Part shown: positions 1-7,594 of the stretch, piece after piece
How the letters are laid out: the number at the start of each line of letters is the position of its first letter
Position numbering within the stretch: position 1 is the first letter of the stretch
NCBI GenBank assembly: GCA_900314775.1
Contig: OMWM01000008.1
Coordinates: forward strand, 1 to 64,000
Source: an uncultured Eubacteriales bacterium
GTDB taxonomy: Bacteria > Bacillota > Clostridia > Lachnospirales > Lachnospiraceae
Direction: 5' to 3'
Length of the DNA stretch: 64,000 bases
Translations under genes and position numbers: made by a program
The notes under the pieces: model-generated
Databases searched by the model: none
Seen by the model: the letters and a program-made list of their open reading frames with translations, nothing else
What the model was told of the DNA's origin: nothing

Positions 1-26
1 CAGTTCTCAGGGTATATACCTGATAA

Positions 27-98
27 TCCTCGATAGCTCAATGGTAGAGCACTCGGCTGTTAACCGAGTTGTTGCAGGTTCGAGCCCCGCTCGGGGAG
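27..98 (+). tRNA. tRNA-Asn (GTT)
   Basis: Cloverleaf with a 7-bp acceptor stem (TCCTCGA with TCGGGGA), anticodon GTT flanked by CTCGG/CCGAG, and a GGTTCGAGCC T-arm. The 3' CCA is not encoded. It is the first gene of an eight-tRNA array. The 26 bases before it hold nothing I can name. Confidence 0.97.
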
Positions 99-105
99 CT
101 ATAAC

Positions 106-177
106 GGCCCCATGGTCAAACGGTTAAGACACCGCCCTTTCACGGCGGTATTATGGGTTCAAATCCCGTTGGGGTCA
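106..177 (+). tRNA. tRNA-Glu (TTC)
   Basis: Acceptor stem GGCCCCA/TGGGGTC, anticodon loop CTTTCAC, so anticodon TTC, and T-arm GGGTTCAAATCCC. CCA is not encoded. It lies 7 bases after tRNA-Asn and is probably part of the same precursor. Confidence 0.97.
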
Positions 178-204
178 CTCGTTATTATCGTTTTTCAAAG
201 TTAT

Positions 205-277
205 GCCGATGTGGCTCAATTGGCAGAGCAGCTGATTTGTAATCAGCAGGTTAACGGTTCGAGTCCGCTCATCGGCT
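205..277 (+). tRNA. tRNA-Thr (TGT)
   Basis: Acceptor stem GCCGATG/CATCGGC, anticodon stem GCTGA/TCAGC around TGT, and T-loop GGTTCGAGTCC. CCA is not encoded. Confidence 0.97.
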
Positions 278-281
278 CTTA

Positions 282-355
282 GGACCTTTAGCTCAGTTGG
301 TTAGAGCAACCGGCTCATAACCGGTCGGTCCTGGGTTCGAGTCCCCGAAGGTCCA
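282..355 (+). tRNA. tRNA-Met (CAT), elongator type
   Basis: Acceptor stem GGACCTT/AAGGTCC, anticodon CAT in CTCATAA with stem ACCGG/CCGGT, and T-arm TGGGTTCGAGTCCC. The paired first base (G-C) argues against an initiator tRNA. A CAT anticodon can also be the lysidine-modified tRNA-Ile2, but the body looks like elongator Met. Confidence 0.9.
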
Positions 356-379
356 CTACCGCCGGAGCTTTAAAAATGA

Positions 380-385
380 TATAAT
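380..385 (+). promoter_or_regulatory. Possible internal -10 box (TATAAT) before tRNA-Asp
   Basis: A perfect TATAAT sits 12 bases before tRNA-Asp in the longest AT-rich spacer of the array. There is no convincing -35 box at 16-18 bases upstream. It could be an internal promoter or just an AT-rich spacer. Confidence 0.3.
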
Positions 386-396
386 ATAGATGTTAT

Positions 397-470
397 GGCC
401 CAGTGGCTCAGTTGGTTAGAGCGCCGCCCTGTCACGGCGGAGGTCAAGAGTTCAAGTCTCTTCTGGGTCG
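397..470 (+). tRNA. tRNA-Asp (GTC)
   Basis: Acceptor stem GGCCCAG/CTGGGTC, anticodon GTC between CCGCC and GGCGG, and T-loop GAGTTCAAGTCTC. CCA is not encoded. Confidence 0.97.
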
Positions 471-477
471 TTTATCT

Positions 478-550
478 GGAATCTTAGCTCAGCTGGGAGA
501 GCATCTGCCTTACAAGCAGAGGGTCACAGGTTCGAGCCCTGTAGGTTCCA
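478..550 (+). tRNA. tRNA-Val (TAC)
   Basis: Acceptor stem GGAATCT/AGGTTCC with one T-G pair, anticodon TAC between TCTGC and GCAGA, and T-arm CAGGTTCGAGCCCTG. Confidence 0.97.
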
Positions 551-578
551 CTAGGATACTGATTAAGTATCTGCGATT

Positions 579-664
579 GCCGGCGTGGCGGAACTGGCAG
601 ACGCACAGGACTTAAAATCCTGCGGACCTAATCGTTCGTACCGGTTCGATCCCGGTCGCCGGCA
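579..664 (+). tRNA. tRNA-Leu (TAA)
   Basis: Class II tRNA with a long variable arm. Acceptor stem GCCGGCG/CGCCGGC, anticodon TAA in CTTAAAA, and T-arm CCGGTTCGATCCCGG. The second Leu isoacceptor (TAG) is at 4307-4387. Confidence 0.97.
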
Positions 665-688
665 TGAATCCAAATAAGTTAATAATAT

Positions 689-763
689 GTGCGTGTAGCT
701 CAGGCTGGATAGAGCACTTGGCTACGGACCAAGGTGTCGGGGGTTCGAATCCTCTCACGCACG
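689..763 (+). tRNA. tRNA-Arg (ACG)
   Basis: Acceptor stem GTGCGTG/CACGCAC, anticodon ACG between TTGGC and ACCAA-side bases, and T-arm GGGGTTCGAATCCTC. The ACG anticodon normally needs A34-to-inosine editing by TadA. It is the last tRNA of the first array. Confidence 0.96.
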
Positions 764-765
764 TT

Positions 766-806
766 AAGCTTTTAAAACTGAGAGGTTTTAAGAGCTTTTT
801 TTTTTA
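766..806 (+). terminator. Rho-independent terminator of the first tRNA array
   Basis: A 12-bp stem (AGCTTTTAAAAC with GTTTTAAGAGCT, one G-T pair) is followed by about ten T residues at 796-805. It ends the tRNA array before the DUF5662 gene. Confidence 0.85.
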
Positions 807-832
807 CAATTCAGTAAAACAGGAGGCCAGAT

Positions 833-1384
833 ATGAACCGTCTGCAGGCAGCTGTCGGACATTTTAAGACAATAAAGGAGCACAGAAGAGTTGTAAGGCA
901 GGAATGTTTCAAATTGGGACTGTATTACCAGGGGCTGACGCACGATCTGTCGAAATATTCACCGATCGAATTCAGGACGGGTGTGCTGTACTATCAGGGT
1001 GACAGGAGCCCGAATGCCGCCGAGTGGGAGGAAAAAGGATATTCGCTTGCCTGGCTGCATCACAAGGGACGAAATATGCACCACTTCGAATTCTGGCAGG
1101 ACATTGCGCTTGACAAGTCGCAGGGGATAATCGGCAACAAGATGCCGCTTCGCTATGTGGCGGAGATGTACTGCGACAGACTGGCCGCGTGCAAGATTTA
1201 CCAGAAAGACAAATACACGCAGTGGAGCCCCTGGAATTATTATTGTCAGTCGGCAAAGTATCTTACCATTCACCCGGATACGAGGCGGCTGCTTGAGAAG
1301 CTTCTTTATATGACCGGCAAATACGGCGAGGAGAAAACTTTCCGTTATCTGCGTTACCTTCTGAAAGTCAAGAAGTCATACTGA
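833..1384 (+). CDS. DUF5662-like protein (183 aa)
   Basis: Soluble basic protein of unknown function that I match by recall to the DUF5662 family. It carries the features I associate with that family: an N-terminal helix with repeated basic residues, an H37-D38-L39-S40-K41 motif, and a His-rich segment with H76-H77 and H83-H84. The spaced His/Asp residues resemble a metal-binding helical bundle such as an HD-type hydrolase, but this is inference; no activity is shown. The ATG at 833 is set by AGGAGG at 821-826. It is first in a tight operon with an RNA methyltransferase, rdgB and a phosphoesterase, which hints at a link to nucleotide or RNA housekeeping. Confidence 0.8.
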   Translation: MNRLQAAVGHFKTIKEHRRVVRQECFKLGLYYQGLTHDLSKYSPIEFRTGVLYYQGDRSPNAAEWEEKGYSLAWLHHKGRNMHHFEFWQDIALDKSQGIIGNKMPLRYVAEMYCDRLAACKIYQKDKYTQWSPWNYYCQSAKYLTIHPDTRRLLEKLLYMTGKYGEEKTFRYLRYLLKVKKSY

Positions 1385-1398
1385 GACAGGAGACTGCC

Positions 1399-2574
1399 AT
1401 GAAAGAAAAAACATTTCAGTATATTGTGCCATGTCATTTCGGAACAGAAAGTGTTCTGAAACGGGAAATATTGAATCTCGGATACGAGATCGACAGCGTG
1501 CAGGACGGCCGCGTCTTTTTCAGCGCGGATGAAAAAGCCATCGCCCGTGCAAATATTTTTCTGCGTACGGCGGAGCGCGTTCTGCTCTGCGTCGGCATTT
1601 TTCAGGCCCGCACCTTCGATGAGCTTTTCGAGGGTACGAAGGCGCTGCCGTGGGCGGATTACATACCGAAAAACGGACGTTTCTGGGTGAAGAAGGCGTC
1701 GACGAAGAACAGCCGCCTTTTCAGCTCTTCCGATATACAGTCCATTGTCAAGAAAGCGATTGTCAATAAGCTGCACGATGCCTACCATATCAGCTGGTTT
1801 GAGGAGAACAGCGACGATTATCCGCTGCGTGTTTTCATATTAAATGACGTGGTTACCATTGCCATCGATACGACCGGCGAATCGCTTCACAAAAGAGGAT
1901 ACCGCCGGCTGGCCGGTGCCGCGCCTCTGTCGGAGACGCTGGCCGCGGCGCTGATCATGCTGACACCGTGGCATGCAGACCGCATACTTGTCGACCCGTT
2001 CTGCGGCAGCGGAACGATTCCGATCGAGGCGGCGATGATCGGGGCCAATATCGCACCGGGCATGAACCGGAGCTTTACGGCGGAGAACTGGGGCAATATC
2101 ATTCCGAAAAAGGACTGGTATGAAGCGGTGACCGAAGCCGATGATCTGATCCGCACGGATGTGGAGATGAATATTCAGGGCTACGATATTGACAATGATG
2201 TCATTCATGTCGCCATGAACAATGCGCGGGAAGCCGGTGTCGACCGGTACATCCATTTCCAGCAAAGGGATGTCCGGGATCTGCACAACCCGAAGAAATA
2301 CGGCTTTATCATCACCAATCCTCCGTACGGCGAGCGCCTGGAGGACAAGGAGACGCTGCCGGCGCTGTACCGCCAGATCGGGGAATCCTACCGCGGACTT
2401 GACAGCTGGTCTATGTTTATCATAACCTCATATGAGGATGCACAGAAATATATCGGCCGCAAGGCGGACCGAAACCGCAAGATCTATAACGGCATGATCA
2501 AAACCTATTACTATCAGTATATGGGACCGAAGCCGCCGCGCAGAAGAAAGGAAAGAACGGAGAGTCAGAGATGA
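1399..2574 (+). CDS. THUMP-domain class I SAM-dependent RNA methyltransferase (COG0116 type)
   Basis: 391 aa. Residues about 1-165 form the THUMP RNA-binding region and the rest is a Rossmann methyltransferase. The SAM-binding motif DPFCGSG is at 199-205 and the catalytic NPPYGERL motif of N2-guanine or N6-adenine methylases is at 307-314. The family methylates 23S rRNA (RlmL/RlmK) or tRNA (TrmN); the B. subtilis relative is YpsC. The target base cannot be told from sequence. The C-terminus ends in a basic tail (PKPPRRRKE). The gene starts 14 bases after the DUF5662 gene behind GACAGGAG, and its last bases overlap the rdgB start (ATGA), so the two are translationally coupled. Confidence 0.92.
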   Translation: MKEKTFQYIVPCHFGTESVLKREILNLGYEIDSVQDGRVFFSADEKAIARANIFLRTAERVLLCVGIFQARTFDELFEGTKALPWADYIPKNGRFWVKKASTKNSRLFSSSDIQSIVKKAIVNKLHDAYHISWFEENSDDYPLRVFILNDVVTIAIDTTGESLHKRGYRRLAGAAPLSETLAAALIMLTPWHADRILVDPFCGSGTIPIEAAMIGANIAPGMNRSFTAENWGNIIPKKDWYEAVTEADDLIRTDVEMNIQGYDIDNDVIHVAMNNAREAGVDRYIHFQQRDVRDLHNPKKYGFIITNPPYGERLEDKETLPALYRQIGESYRGLDSWSMFIITSYEDAQKYIGRKADRNRKIYNGMIKTYYYQYMGPKPPRRRKERTESQR

Positions 2575-3185
2575 AGAAGATTATTTTTGCCACACAGAAT
2601 AAAAACAAGCTGGTCGAAATCCGCCAGATTCTGGCTGATTTTGACGTGGAGATCATTTCGATGGCGGATGCCGGCATCGATATTGAGATCGACGAAAACG
2701 GAACAACCTTTGAGGAAAATGCGCTGATCAAGGCGGAGACAGTCGGGAAGGTTTCCCATGAGATTGTGCTGGCAGATGATTCCGGCCTTTCCATTGATTA
2801 TCTGAACGGAGAGCCGGGTATCTATTCCGCCCGCTATATGGGACGTGACACATCGTATGACCAGAAGAATGCGAACCTGATCAGCCGTCTTGACGGCGTG
2901 CCGGACGAGAAGAGGACAGCCCGCTTTGTCTGCGCGGTTGCGGCTGCTTTTCCGGATGAGCCGTCACAGGTTGTGCGGGGCACCATAGAGGGTATCATCG
3001 CGCACAGACCGGCCGGCAGCAAGGGATTCGGCTACGATCCGATTTTCTATGTGCCGGAATACGGTATGACGACAGCGCAGATGACGCCGGAGATGAAGAA
3101 CAGCATCAGCCACCGCGGCAAGGCACTGCGCCTGATCCGCCCGGTCATCGGTGCTTATCTGGAAAGGCACGGCGAGTCAGAGTGA
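2571..3185 (+). CDS. rdgB: XTP/dITP diphosphatase (RdgB/HAM1 family)
   Basis: 204 aa, normal for the family. It hydrolyses non-canonical purine triphosphates (dITP, XTP) to monophosphates and so keeps inosine and xanthine out of nucleic acids. The N-terminal nucleotide motif FATQNKNKL (residues 5-13), the metal-binding ENA-LIKAE and LADDSGLSIDYLNGEPG region (about 43-80), and the SKGFGYDPIF and SHRGKAL signatures near the C-terminus are all present. The ATG overlaps the previous stop codon, and the stop overlaps the next start (TGATG), so it sits in the middle of a coupled operon. Confidence 0.96.
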   Translation: MKKIIFATQNKNKLVEIRQILADFDVEIISMADAGIDIEIDENGTTFEENALIKAETVGKVSHEIVLADDSGLSIDYLNGEPGIYSARYMGRDTSYDQKNANLISRLDGVPDEKRTARFVCAVAAAFPDEPSQVVRGTIEGIIAHRPAGSKGFGYDPIFYVPEYGMTTAQMTPEMKNSISHRGKALRLIRPVIGAYLERHGESE

Positions 3186-3676
3186 TGGCGGAGAAGAGAC
3201 TTCTGATAATCAGCGATTCTCATGGCAGAAATGAGAATATCACGGAGGCGGTCAGACGGGAATGGCCTCTGCAGGGGACGATCCACCTGGGCGATTTTGA
3301 ATGCAGTCTGCAGACGATTATGCAGATCTGCCCGGGCACGCTGGATATCGTGGCCGGCAACTGCGATCCGTTCAGCAAGGTGCCGCGCGAGAAGATCATC
3401 ACGATCGGCAGATACAAGGCATTTCTTGTCCATGGGAGCGGCGGCTATGCCGTCAGCATGGACCGGCGCCGGCTGGCGGCGGCAGCGGCGGAGCATGGAT
3501 GCCAGATCGCACTGTTCGGCCATATTCACCGGCCGGTGGATGAAGTGGTAGACGGGGTTCACGTGATCAATCCCGGCAGCATTTCGAATCCGCGGCAGAA
3601 AGGGTACCGCAGGTCCTACGGCATTATGACAGTGCGGGGCGACGGCAGCCTGGATTACAGCCAGAAATATCTGTAA
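3185..3676 (+). CDS. YfcE/MJ0936-family metallophosphoesterase
   Basis: 163 aa calcineurin-like phosphoesterase. The di-metal motifs are in order: SDSHGR near the N-terminus, HLGDFE (variant of GDxx), GNCD, and C-terminal HGSGG and FGHIHRP. Family members hydrolyse small phosphodiesters in vitro with Mn2+ or Ni2+; the physiological substrate is generally unknown. A GTG three bases earlier is in frame, but the ATG at 3185 overlaps the rdgB stop as TGATG, the usual coupling geometry, so I chose it. It is the last gene of the operon; a tRNA promoter begins 44 bases later. Confidence 0.92.
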   Translation: MAEKRLLIISDSHGRNENITEAVRREWPLQGTIHLGDFECSLQTIMQICPGTLDIVAGNCDPFSKVPREKIITIGRYKAFLVHGSGGYAVSMDRRRLAAAAAEHGCQIALFGHIHRPVDEVVDGVHVINPGSISNPRQKGYRRSYGIMTVRGDGSLDYSQKYL

Positions 3677-3719
3677 GTGCCGACCCGTTTACAAAGGCGA
3701 AAATATTTGCAAGTTTTTC

Positions 3720-3748
3720 TTGACACGATGTGAATTCTGTTATAGAAT
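3720..3748 (+). promoter_or_regulatory. Promoter of second tRNA array
   Basis: A consensus -35 TTGACA at 3720-3725 and a -10 TAGAAT at 3743-3748 are separated by 17 bases. It lies 33 bases before tRNA-Pro and fits a strong stable-RNA promoter. Confidence 0.8.
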
Positions 3749-3781
3749 AATTTATGCGCGTGAGACATTCAGCGTGAATGT

Positions 3782-3856
3782 CGGGGTGTGGCTCAGCTTG
3801 GCTAGAGCGCTTGATTTGGGATCAAGAGGTCGCAGGTTCGAATCCTGTCACCCCGA
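3782..3856 (+). tRNA. tRNA-Pro (TGG)
   Basis: Acceptor stem CGGGGTG/CACCCCG, anticodon TGG between TTGAT and ATCAA, and T-arm CAGGTTCGAATCCTG. CCA is not encoded. First gene of the second array. Confidence 0.97.
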
Positions 3857-3878
3857 TTGCTGTATAGCGCGATTTTAT

Positions 3879-3952
3879 GAGCCTGTAGCTCAGCTGGATA
3901 GAGCAACGGCCTTCTAAGCCGTGTGTCAAGGGTTCGAATCCCTTCAGGCTCG
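3879..3952 (+). tRNA. tRNA-Arg (TCT)
   Basis: Acceptor stem GAGCCTG/CAGGCTC, anticodon TCT between ACGGC and GCCGT, and T-arm GGGTTCGAATCCC. Confidence 0.97.
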
Positions 3953-3974
3953 TTTTCTCTATATATAGAGATAT

Positions 3975-4049
3975 GGTGGGTATGGCGCAGTTGGCTAGCG
4001 CGCCAGATTGTGGCTCTGGAGGCCCAGGGTTCGAGTCCCTGTACCCACC
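3975..4049 (+). tRNA. tRNA-His (GTG)
   Basis: Acceptor stem GTGGGTA/TACCCAC with an additional G at 3975 facing C at 4049, the G-1:C73 pair expected for His identity. Anticodon GTG and T-arm AGGGTTCGAGTCCCT. Confidence 0.97.
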
Positions 4050-4081
4050 CTTGTATGGATGCCGGTACTGTGCATACATGA

Positions 4082-4153
4082 TGGGCTATCGCCAAGCGGT
4101 AAGGCACAGGACTTTGACTCCTGCATACGTCGGTTCGAATCCGACTAGCCCAG
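4082..4153 (+). tRNA. tRNA-Gln (TTG)
   Basis: Acceptor stem TGGGCTA/TAGCCCA, starting with the T-A pair typical of tRNA-Gln. Anticodon TTG between CAGGA and TCCTG, T-arm CGGTTCGAATCCG. Confidence 0.97.
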
Positions 4154-4184
4154 TTAGCGGCGGATTCGGCTGCAAAGTGAATAT

Positions 4185-4257
4185 GGGATATTAGCTCAGT
4201 TGGTAGAGCACTAGACTTTTAATCTAGGTGTCCCGGGTTCGAACCCCGGATGTCTCA
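4185..4257 (+). tRNA. tRNA-Lys (TTT)
   Basis: Acceptor stem GGGATAT/ATGTCTC with two G-T pairs, anticodon TTT between CTAGA and TCTAG, T-arm CCGGGTTCGAACCCCGG. Confidence 0.95.
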
Positions 4258-4261
4258 TGGG

Positions 4262-4292
4262 AAGACAGGTTTCATCGAAACCTGTCTTTCAT
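4262..4292 (+). terminator. Hairpin between tRNA-Lys and tRNA-Leu
   Basis: A perfect 12-bp stem AAGACAGGTTTC/GAAACCTGTCTT with a 3-base loop. The T run after it is short and interrupted (TTTCATTTTA), so it may be a partial terminator or a processing hairpin. TATAAT at 4295-4300 right after it could be a -10 box for tRNA-Leu. Confidence 0.55.
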
Positions 4293-4306
4293 TTTATAAT
4301 GAATAT

Positions 4307-4387
4307 GCGGACATGGCGGAACAGGCAGACGCGGCAGACTTAGGATCTGCTGCCACAGGCGTGCGGGTTCGAATCCTGTTGTCCGCA
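4307..4387 (+). tRNA. tRNA-Leu (TAG)
   Basis: Class II tRNA. Acceptor stem GCGGACA/TGTCCGC, anticodon TAG in CTTAGGA, long variable arm, T-arm CGGGTTCGAATCCTG. CCA is not encoded. Last tRNA of the second array. Confidence 0.96.
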
Positions 4388-4399
4388 TTCTGAGAAGGG

Positions 4400-4427
4400 C
4401 TGTCCGGCTGTGCCGGGCAGTTTTTTT
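4400..4427 (+). terminator. Rho-independent terminator of second tRNA array
   Basis: 9-bp stem CTGTCCGGC/GCCGGGCAG (one wobble), 3-base loop, then seven T residues at 4421-4427. Confidence 0.9.
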
Positions 4428-4598
4428 GGCGGTTATAACGTTATTTATTTAACAATAAAGAAACCCTTAATTTACAAAAATGCCCTATTTCTGCAGGCAA
4501 ATGCTTTTCATATGCGTCATTTTGCCCTTAAATCTGAAAAAATGAGGCCGATTATAAATTAAAGTACAAAAAAACGTCTTAAAAAAATCGTTAAAGCA

Positions 4599-4627
4599 TT
4601 TACTTATTTTAACAAGTGATGTACAAT
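4599..4627 (+). promoter_or_regulatory. Putative hbd promoter in a 260-bp AT-rich gap
   Basis: TTTACT (4599-4604) and TACAAT (4622-4627) are 17 bases apart, 62 bases before the hbd start. The gap from 4428 to 4688 is very AT-rich with several A and T tracts, as often seen upstream of strongly expressed genes. I see no other gene or structured RNA in it. Confidence 0.5.
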
Positions 4628-4688
4628 AAAACTAATGAAAGTTACTGAAACTTTTATTACAAGGTATTTTTTTAAGGAGGTACACCCA

Positions 4689-5525
4689 ATGAAAGTTGGA
4701 ATTATTGGTGCCGGAGCTATGGGTTCTGGCATCGCTCAGGCATTCGTAACAAAGGGAAATGAAGTTTATCTTACCGATATCAAGGAAGAGTTCGCTGCCA
4801 ACGGTAAGAAGAGAATTGAGAAGAACCTCACAAAGCAGGTTGCTAAGGGCAAAATGTCTCAGGAAGACTGCGACAAGTACTTAGCTAACATCAAGACTGG
4901 TCTCAAGGACATCGCAGCTGACGCTGACCTGATCGTTGAGGCAGCTTTCGAGGATATGGGCGTTAAGAAGCAGACATTCGAAGAACTCGACAAGATCTGC
5001 AAGCCGGAGACAATCTTCGCTTCCAATACTTCTTCACTTTCTGTAACCGAGATCGGTTCTAAGATCAACAGACCGCTCATTGGTATGCATTTCTTCAATC
5101 CTGCACCTGTAATGAAGCTCGTTGAGGTTATTCCAGGACTTAACACACCTGATGAAATTACAGACAAGATCTGCGAGTTCGCTAAAGAAATCGGCAAAAC
5201 TCCTGTAGTTGTTAAAGAGGGCGCTGGCTTCGTTGTTAACAGAATCCTTGTTCCGATGATCAACGAAGGTATCGGCATCTATGCTGAGGGCCTTGCATCT
5301 GCAGAAGGTATTGATACCGCTATGAAGCTCGGCTGCAACCATCCGATGGGACCTCTTGAATTAGGTGATATGGTCGGCCTTGATATCGTTCTCGCTGTAA
5401 TGAATACTCTTTACACTGAGACCGGTGATCCGAAGTATCGTCCGCATCCGCTTCTTAAGAAGATGGTTCGTGGCGGCAGACTTGGCAGAAAGACAGGTAT
5501 CGGCTTCTACGATTACAGAAAATAA
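4689..5525 (+). CDS. hbd: 3-hydroxybutyryl-CoA dehydrogenase
   Basis: 278 aa. It reduces acetoacetyl-CoA to 3-hydroxybutyryl-CoA with NAD(P)H, a step of butyrate formation. The N-terminal Rossmann motif is [14 protein letters not shown] (4-17). [13 protein letters not shown] and [18 protein letters not shown] carry the catalytic Ser and His regions, and ends in [14 protein letters not shown]. The ATG at 4689 follows a perfect AAGGAGGT (4674-4681); an upstream in-frame ATG at 4635 is rejected for lack of such a site. It stands alone, with its own promoter and terminator, away from any crt, bcd, etf or thl gene. Codon use is biased (GTT, GCT, AAG, AAC) compared with neighbours, a sign of high expression. 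Confidence 0.96.
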   Translation: MKVGIIGAGAMGSGIAQAFVTKGNEVYLTDIKEEFAANGKKRIEKNLTKQVAKGKMSQEDCDKYLANIKTGLKDIAADADLIVEAAFEDMGVKKQTFEELDKICKPETIFASNTSSLSVTEIGSKINRPLIGMHFFNPAPVMKLVEVIPGLNTPDEITDKICEFAKEIGKTPVVVKEGAGFVVNRILVPMINEGIGIYAEGLASAEGIDTAMKLGCNHPMGPLELGDMVGLDIVLAVMNTLYTETGDPKYRPHPLLKKMVRGGRLGRKTGIGFYDYRK

Positions 5526-5559
5526 TCCAATAAGGATTTGATTCTGATCGATTATGACG

Positions 5560-5594
5560 TCCGCGGGTATGCAGTGCATGCCCGCGGATTTTTT
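5560..5594 (+). terminator. Terminator of hbd
   Basis: Stem TCCGCGGG/CCCGCGGA continuing through ATGC/GCAT to a 3-base loop, followed by six T residues. From here to the Xre gene (5595-5849) I see no gene, only a promoter. Confidence 0.9.
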
Positions 5595-5764
5595 CTGCTT
5601 TTTTATATACAGTTCTGCCTCTGCGGTCTATACAGGACAACATGTCTGGCGGCAGGGAAAAATGTGTTACACATGACTGCTGATTGTCGCGCATTCCGGG
5701 TAAAAATGCCGAAAATGCGGCATTTGCAAGGGCATCCTGATGTGCGCGGACGGCGCCGTTTCTA

Positions 5765-5793
5765 TTGAAAAATCGCCATAAATTTGATAAGAT
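5765..5793 (+). promoter_or_regulatory. Promoter of Xre gene and purA
   Basis: TTGAAA (5765-5770) and TAAGAT (5788-5793) are 17 bases apart, and the -10 box is preceded by TG plus one base (extended -10). It lies 57 bases before the Xre start. Confidence 0.6.
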
Positions 5794-5849
5794 TGAAATA
5801 CCGTGAGGTTTGTACCTTTAAATACTTCAGTTTTCATCGGAGGTTTATT

Positions 5850-6107
5850 ATGCAGCAAGGTAAAGAAGTAGAGGTATTGGACGAAATCGAAAAGATCAAG
5901 GTAAGGCTCAGCCGTAATATCAAGTATTACCGCAAGAGCATGAAAATATCACAGCAGGCATTTGCAGATATGTGCGGTCTTCACAGAACGTATATTTCCG
6001 ATCTGGAGAATGCGAAGTGCAATCCGACGCTTGGCGTAATGGTTGTCGTCGCAAGAGCTCTCAACGTAGATCCGGAGAAGCTTATTTTCGAGAAGGCCGG
6101 CAAGTAA
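5850..6107 (+). CDS. Xre-family helix-turn-helix regulator (85 aa)
   Basis: Small single-domain DNA-binding protein. Residues about 20-78 form a HTH_3 domain: RNIKYYRKSMKISQQAFADM leads into the recognition helix with GLHRTYISDLENAK, then the conserved N-P-T-L and ARALNVDPEKL end. The N-terminal 18 residues are acidic. The start at 5850 follows CGGAGG (5838-5843); an in-frame ATG at 5784 lacks a site. It has no sensor domain, so what it senses is unknown. It sits 65 bases before purA on the same strand, so it could regulate purA or itself, but no operator is recognisable. Confidence 0.85.
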   Translation: MQQGKEVEVLDEIEKIKVRLSRNIKYYRKSMKISQQAFADMCGLHRTYISDLENAKCNPTLGVMVVVARALNVDPEKLIFEKAGK

Positions 6108-6172
6108 TCGCATATCTGTATATATATCATAATAAAGGAACTGTTATCTGGCAGTCTGAAGGGAGTAATAAC

Positions 6173-7453
6173 ATGGTTAGAGCAGTAGTTGGAGCAAACT
6201 GGGGTGACGAAGGAAAGGGCAAGATCACAGACATGCTTGCCGAGAATTCCGACATCGTCGTACGTTTTCAGGGCGGCAGCAATGCCGGTCACACGATTAT
6301 CAATGATTACGGCAAATTTGCCCTGCATCTTCTGCCATCCGGCGTTTTTCATGAGAACATCTATAATATCATCGGCAACGGTGTTGCACTGAACATTCCG
6401 TATCTGCTCAAAGAACTGAATGATGTTGTATCCAGAGGCGTAAAGCAGCCGCATCTTCTTGTTTCCGACCGTGCGCAGGTCATGATGCCGTATCACATTC
6501 TTCTCGATACCTATGAGGAGGAGAGACTGGCAGGCCATTCTTTCGGTTCGACACGGTCCGGTATTGCACCTTTCTATTCAGACAAATATGCCAAGATCGG
6601 TTTTCAGGTAAATGAACTTTTCGAGGACGAGGATGATCTCCGTGCCAAGGTGGAGAACGTCCTGGCCATCAAGAATACGCTGATTGTCAACCTGTATCAC
6701 AAGGATCCGCTCGATCCGGATGAGGTCATGAAGGAACTGCACGAGTACAGAGATATGATCGAACCATATGTCTGCGATACATCGGCTTTCCTGCATGAGG
6801 CGATCAAGAACAACAAGACGATCCTTCTCGAGGGACAGCTCGGTTCCCTGAAGGACCCGGATTTCGGTATCTATCCGATGGTAACCTCTTCACCGACAGT
6901 TGCTTCCTATGGAGCAATCGGCGCCGGCATCCCGGGCTATGAGATCAAGGATGTCATTGCGGTTACGAAAGCATATTCCAGCGCAGTCGGCGCCGGAGAA
7001 TTCGTTTCCGAGATCTTCGGTGAGGAAGCAGATGAGCTTCGCCGCCGCGGCGGTGACGCCGGTGAGTTCGGTGCCACGACGGGACGCCCGAGAAGAATGG
7101 GCTGGTTCGATGCTGTGGCAACGCGTTACGGATGCCGCGTACAGGGCGCGACAGAGGCGGCGCTGACCGTTCTCGACGTCCTCGGCTATCTCGACGAGCT
7201 GAAGGTCTGCGTCGGCTACGAGATCGACGGCAAGGTAACCCGCGATTTCCCTGTAACCCGTCTGCTGAAGAAGGCAAAACCGGTTTACAAGACACTGCCG
7301 GGCTGGAAGAGCGAGATCCGCGGCATCACCCGCTACGAGGATCTGCCTGTTGAGTGCCGTGATTACATCGATTTCATTGAGAAGGAGATCGAAGTGCCGA
7401 TCACAATGGTTTCCAACGGCCCGAAGAGAAATGAGATTATCCGCAGAAGATAA
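6173..7453 (+). CDS. purA: Adenylosuccinate synthetase
   Basis: 426 aa, normal length. It converts IMP, aspartate and GTP to adenylosuccinate, the first step from IMP to AMP. GANWGDEGKGKITDML near the N-terminus is the GTP/IMP-binding loop with catalytic Asp, followed by GGSNAGHTI with the catalytic His. STRSGIAPFYSDK, EGQLGSLKDPDFGIYPMVTSS, and the C-terminal NGPKRNEII are family signatures. The start is the ATG behind AGGGAG at 6160-6165; the frame is open 201 bases further upstream, but that part overlaps the Xre gene. The partner enzyme gene purB is at 54481, far away. Confidence 0.97.
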   Translation: MVRAVVGANWGDEGKGKITDMLAENSDIVVRFQGGSNAGHTIINDYGKFALHLLPSGVFHENIYNIIGNGVALNIPYLLKELNDVVSRGVKQPHLLVSDRAQVMMPYHILLDTYEEERLAGHSFGSTRSGIAPFYSDKYAKIGFQVNELFEDEDDLRAKVENVLAIKNTLIVNLYHKDPLDPDEVMKELHEYRDMIEPYVCDTSAFLHEAIKNNKTILLEGQLGSLKDPDFGIYPMVTSSPTVASYGAIGAGIPGYEIKDVIAVTKAYSSAVGAGEFVSEIFGEEADELRRRGGDAGEFGATTGRPRRMGWFDAVATRYGCRVQGATEAALTVLDVLGYLDELKVCVGYEIDGKVTRDFPVTRLLKKAKPVYKTLPGWKSEIRGITRYEDLPVECRDYIDFIEKEIEVPITMVSNGPKRNEIIRRR

Positions 7454-7482
7454 TAATACGTATTGAATATAACAGAGAACAG

Positions 7483-7520
7483 GAACCTGTCCGGATATAA
7501 AACTTCCGGCAGGTTCTTTT
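7483..7520 (+). terminator. Terminator of purA
   Basis: GAACCTG-T-CCGGA pairs with TCCGG-CAGGTTC (12 bp, one bulged T), followed by TTTT at 7517-7520. Confidence 0.8.
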
Positions 7521-7526
7521 CATGTA

Positions 7527-7555
7527 TTGAAGCAGGTCATTATTAATGGTAAAAT
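7527..7555 (+). promoter_or_regulatory. Promoter of the DUF5717-DUF5716-valS operon
   Basis: TTGAAG (7527-7532) and TAAAAT (7550-7555), 17-base spacer, directly after the purA terminator and 39 bases before the next start. No further terminator or clear promoter is seen until 21224, so it may drive eight genes. Confidence 0.65.
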
Positions 7556-7594
7556 ATTATGAATAATGGGCTTTTTCATAAGGAGTAAAGTGTC

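Noticed and set aside
403..867. Short frames across the first tRNA array
   Set aside because: They translate tRNA sequence; the cloverleaves explain the DNA.
1..4430. tRNA arrays as attachment sites of a mobile element
   Set aside because: No integrase, no direct repeat of a tRNA 3' end, and neighbouring genes are housekeeping.
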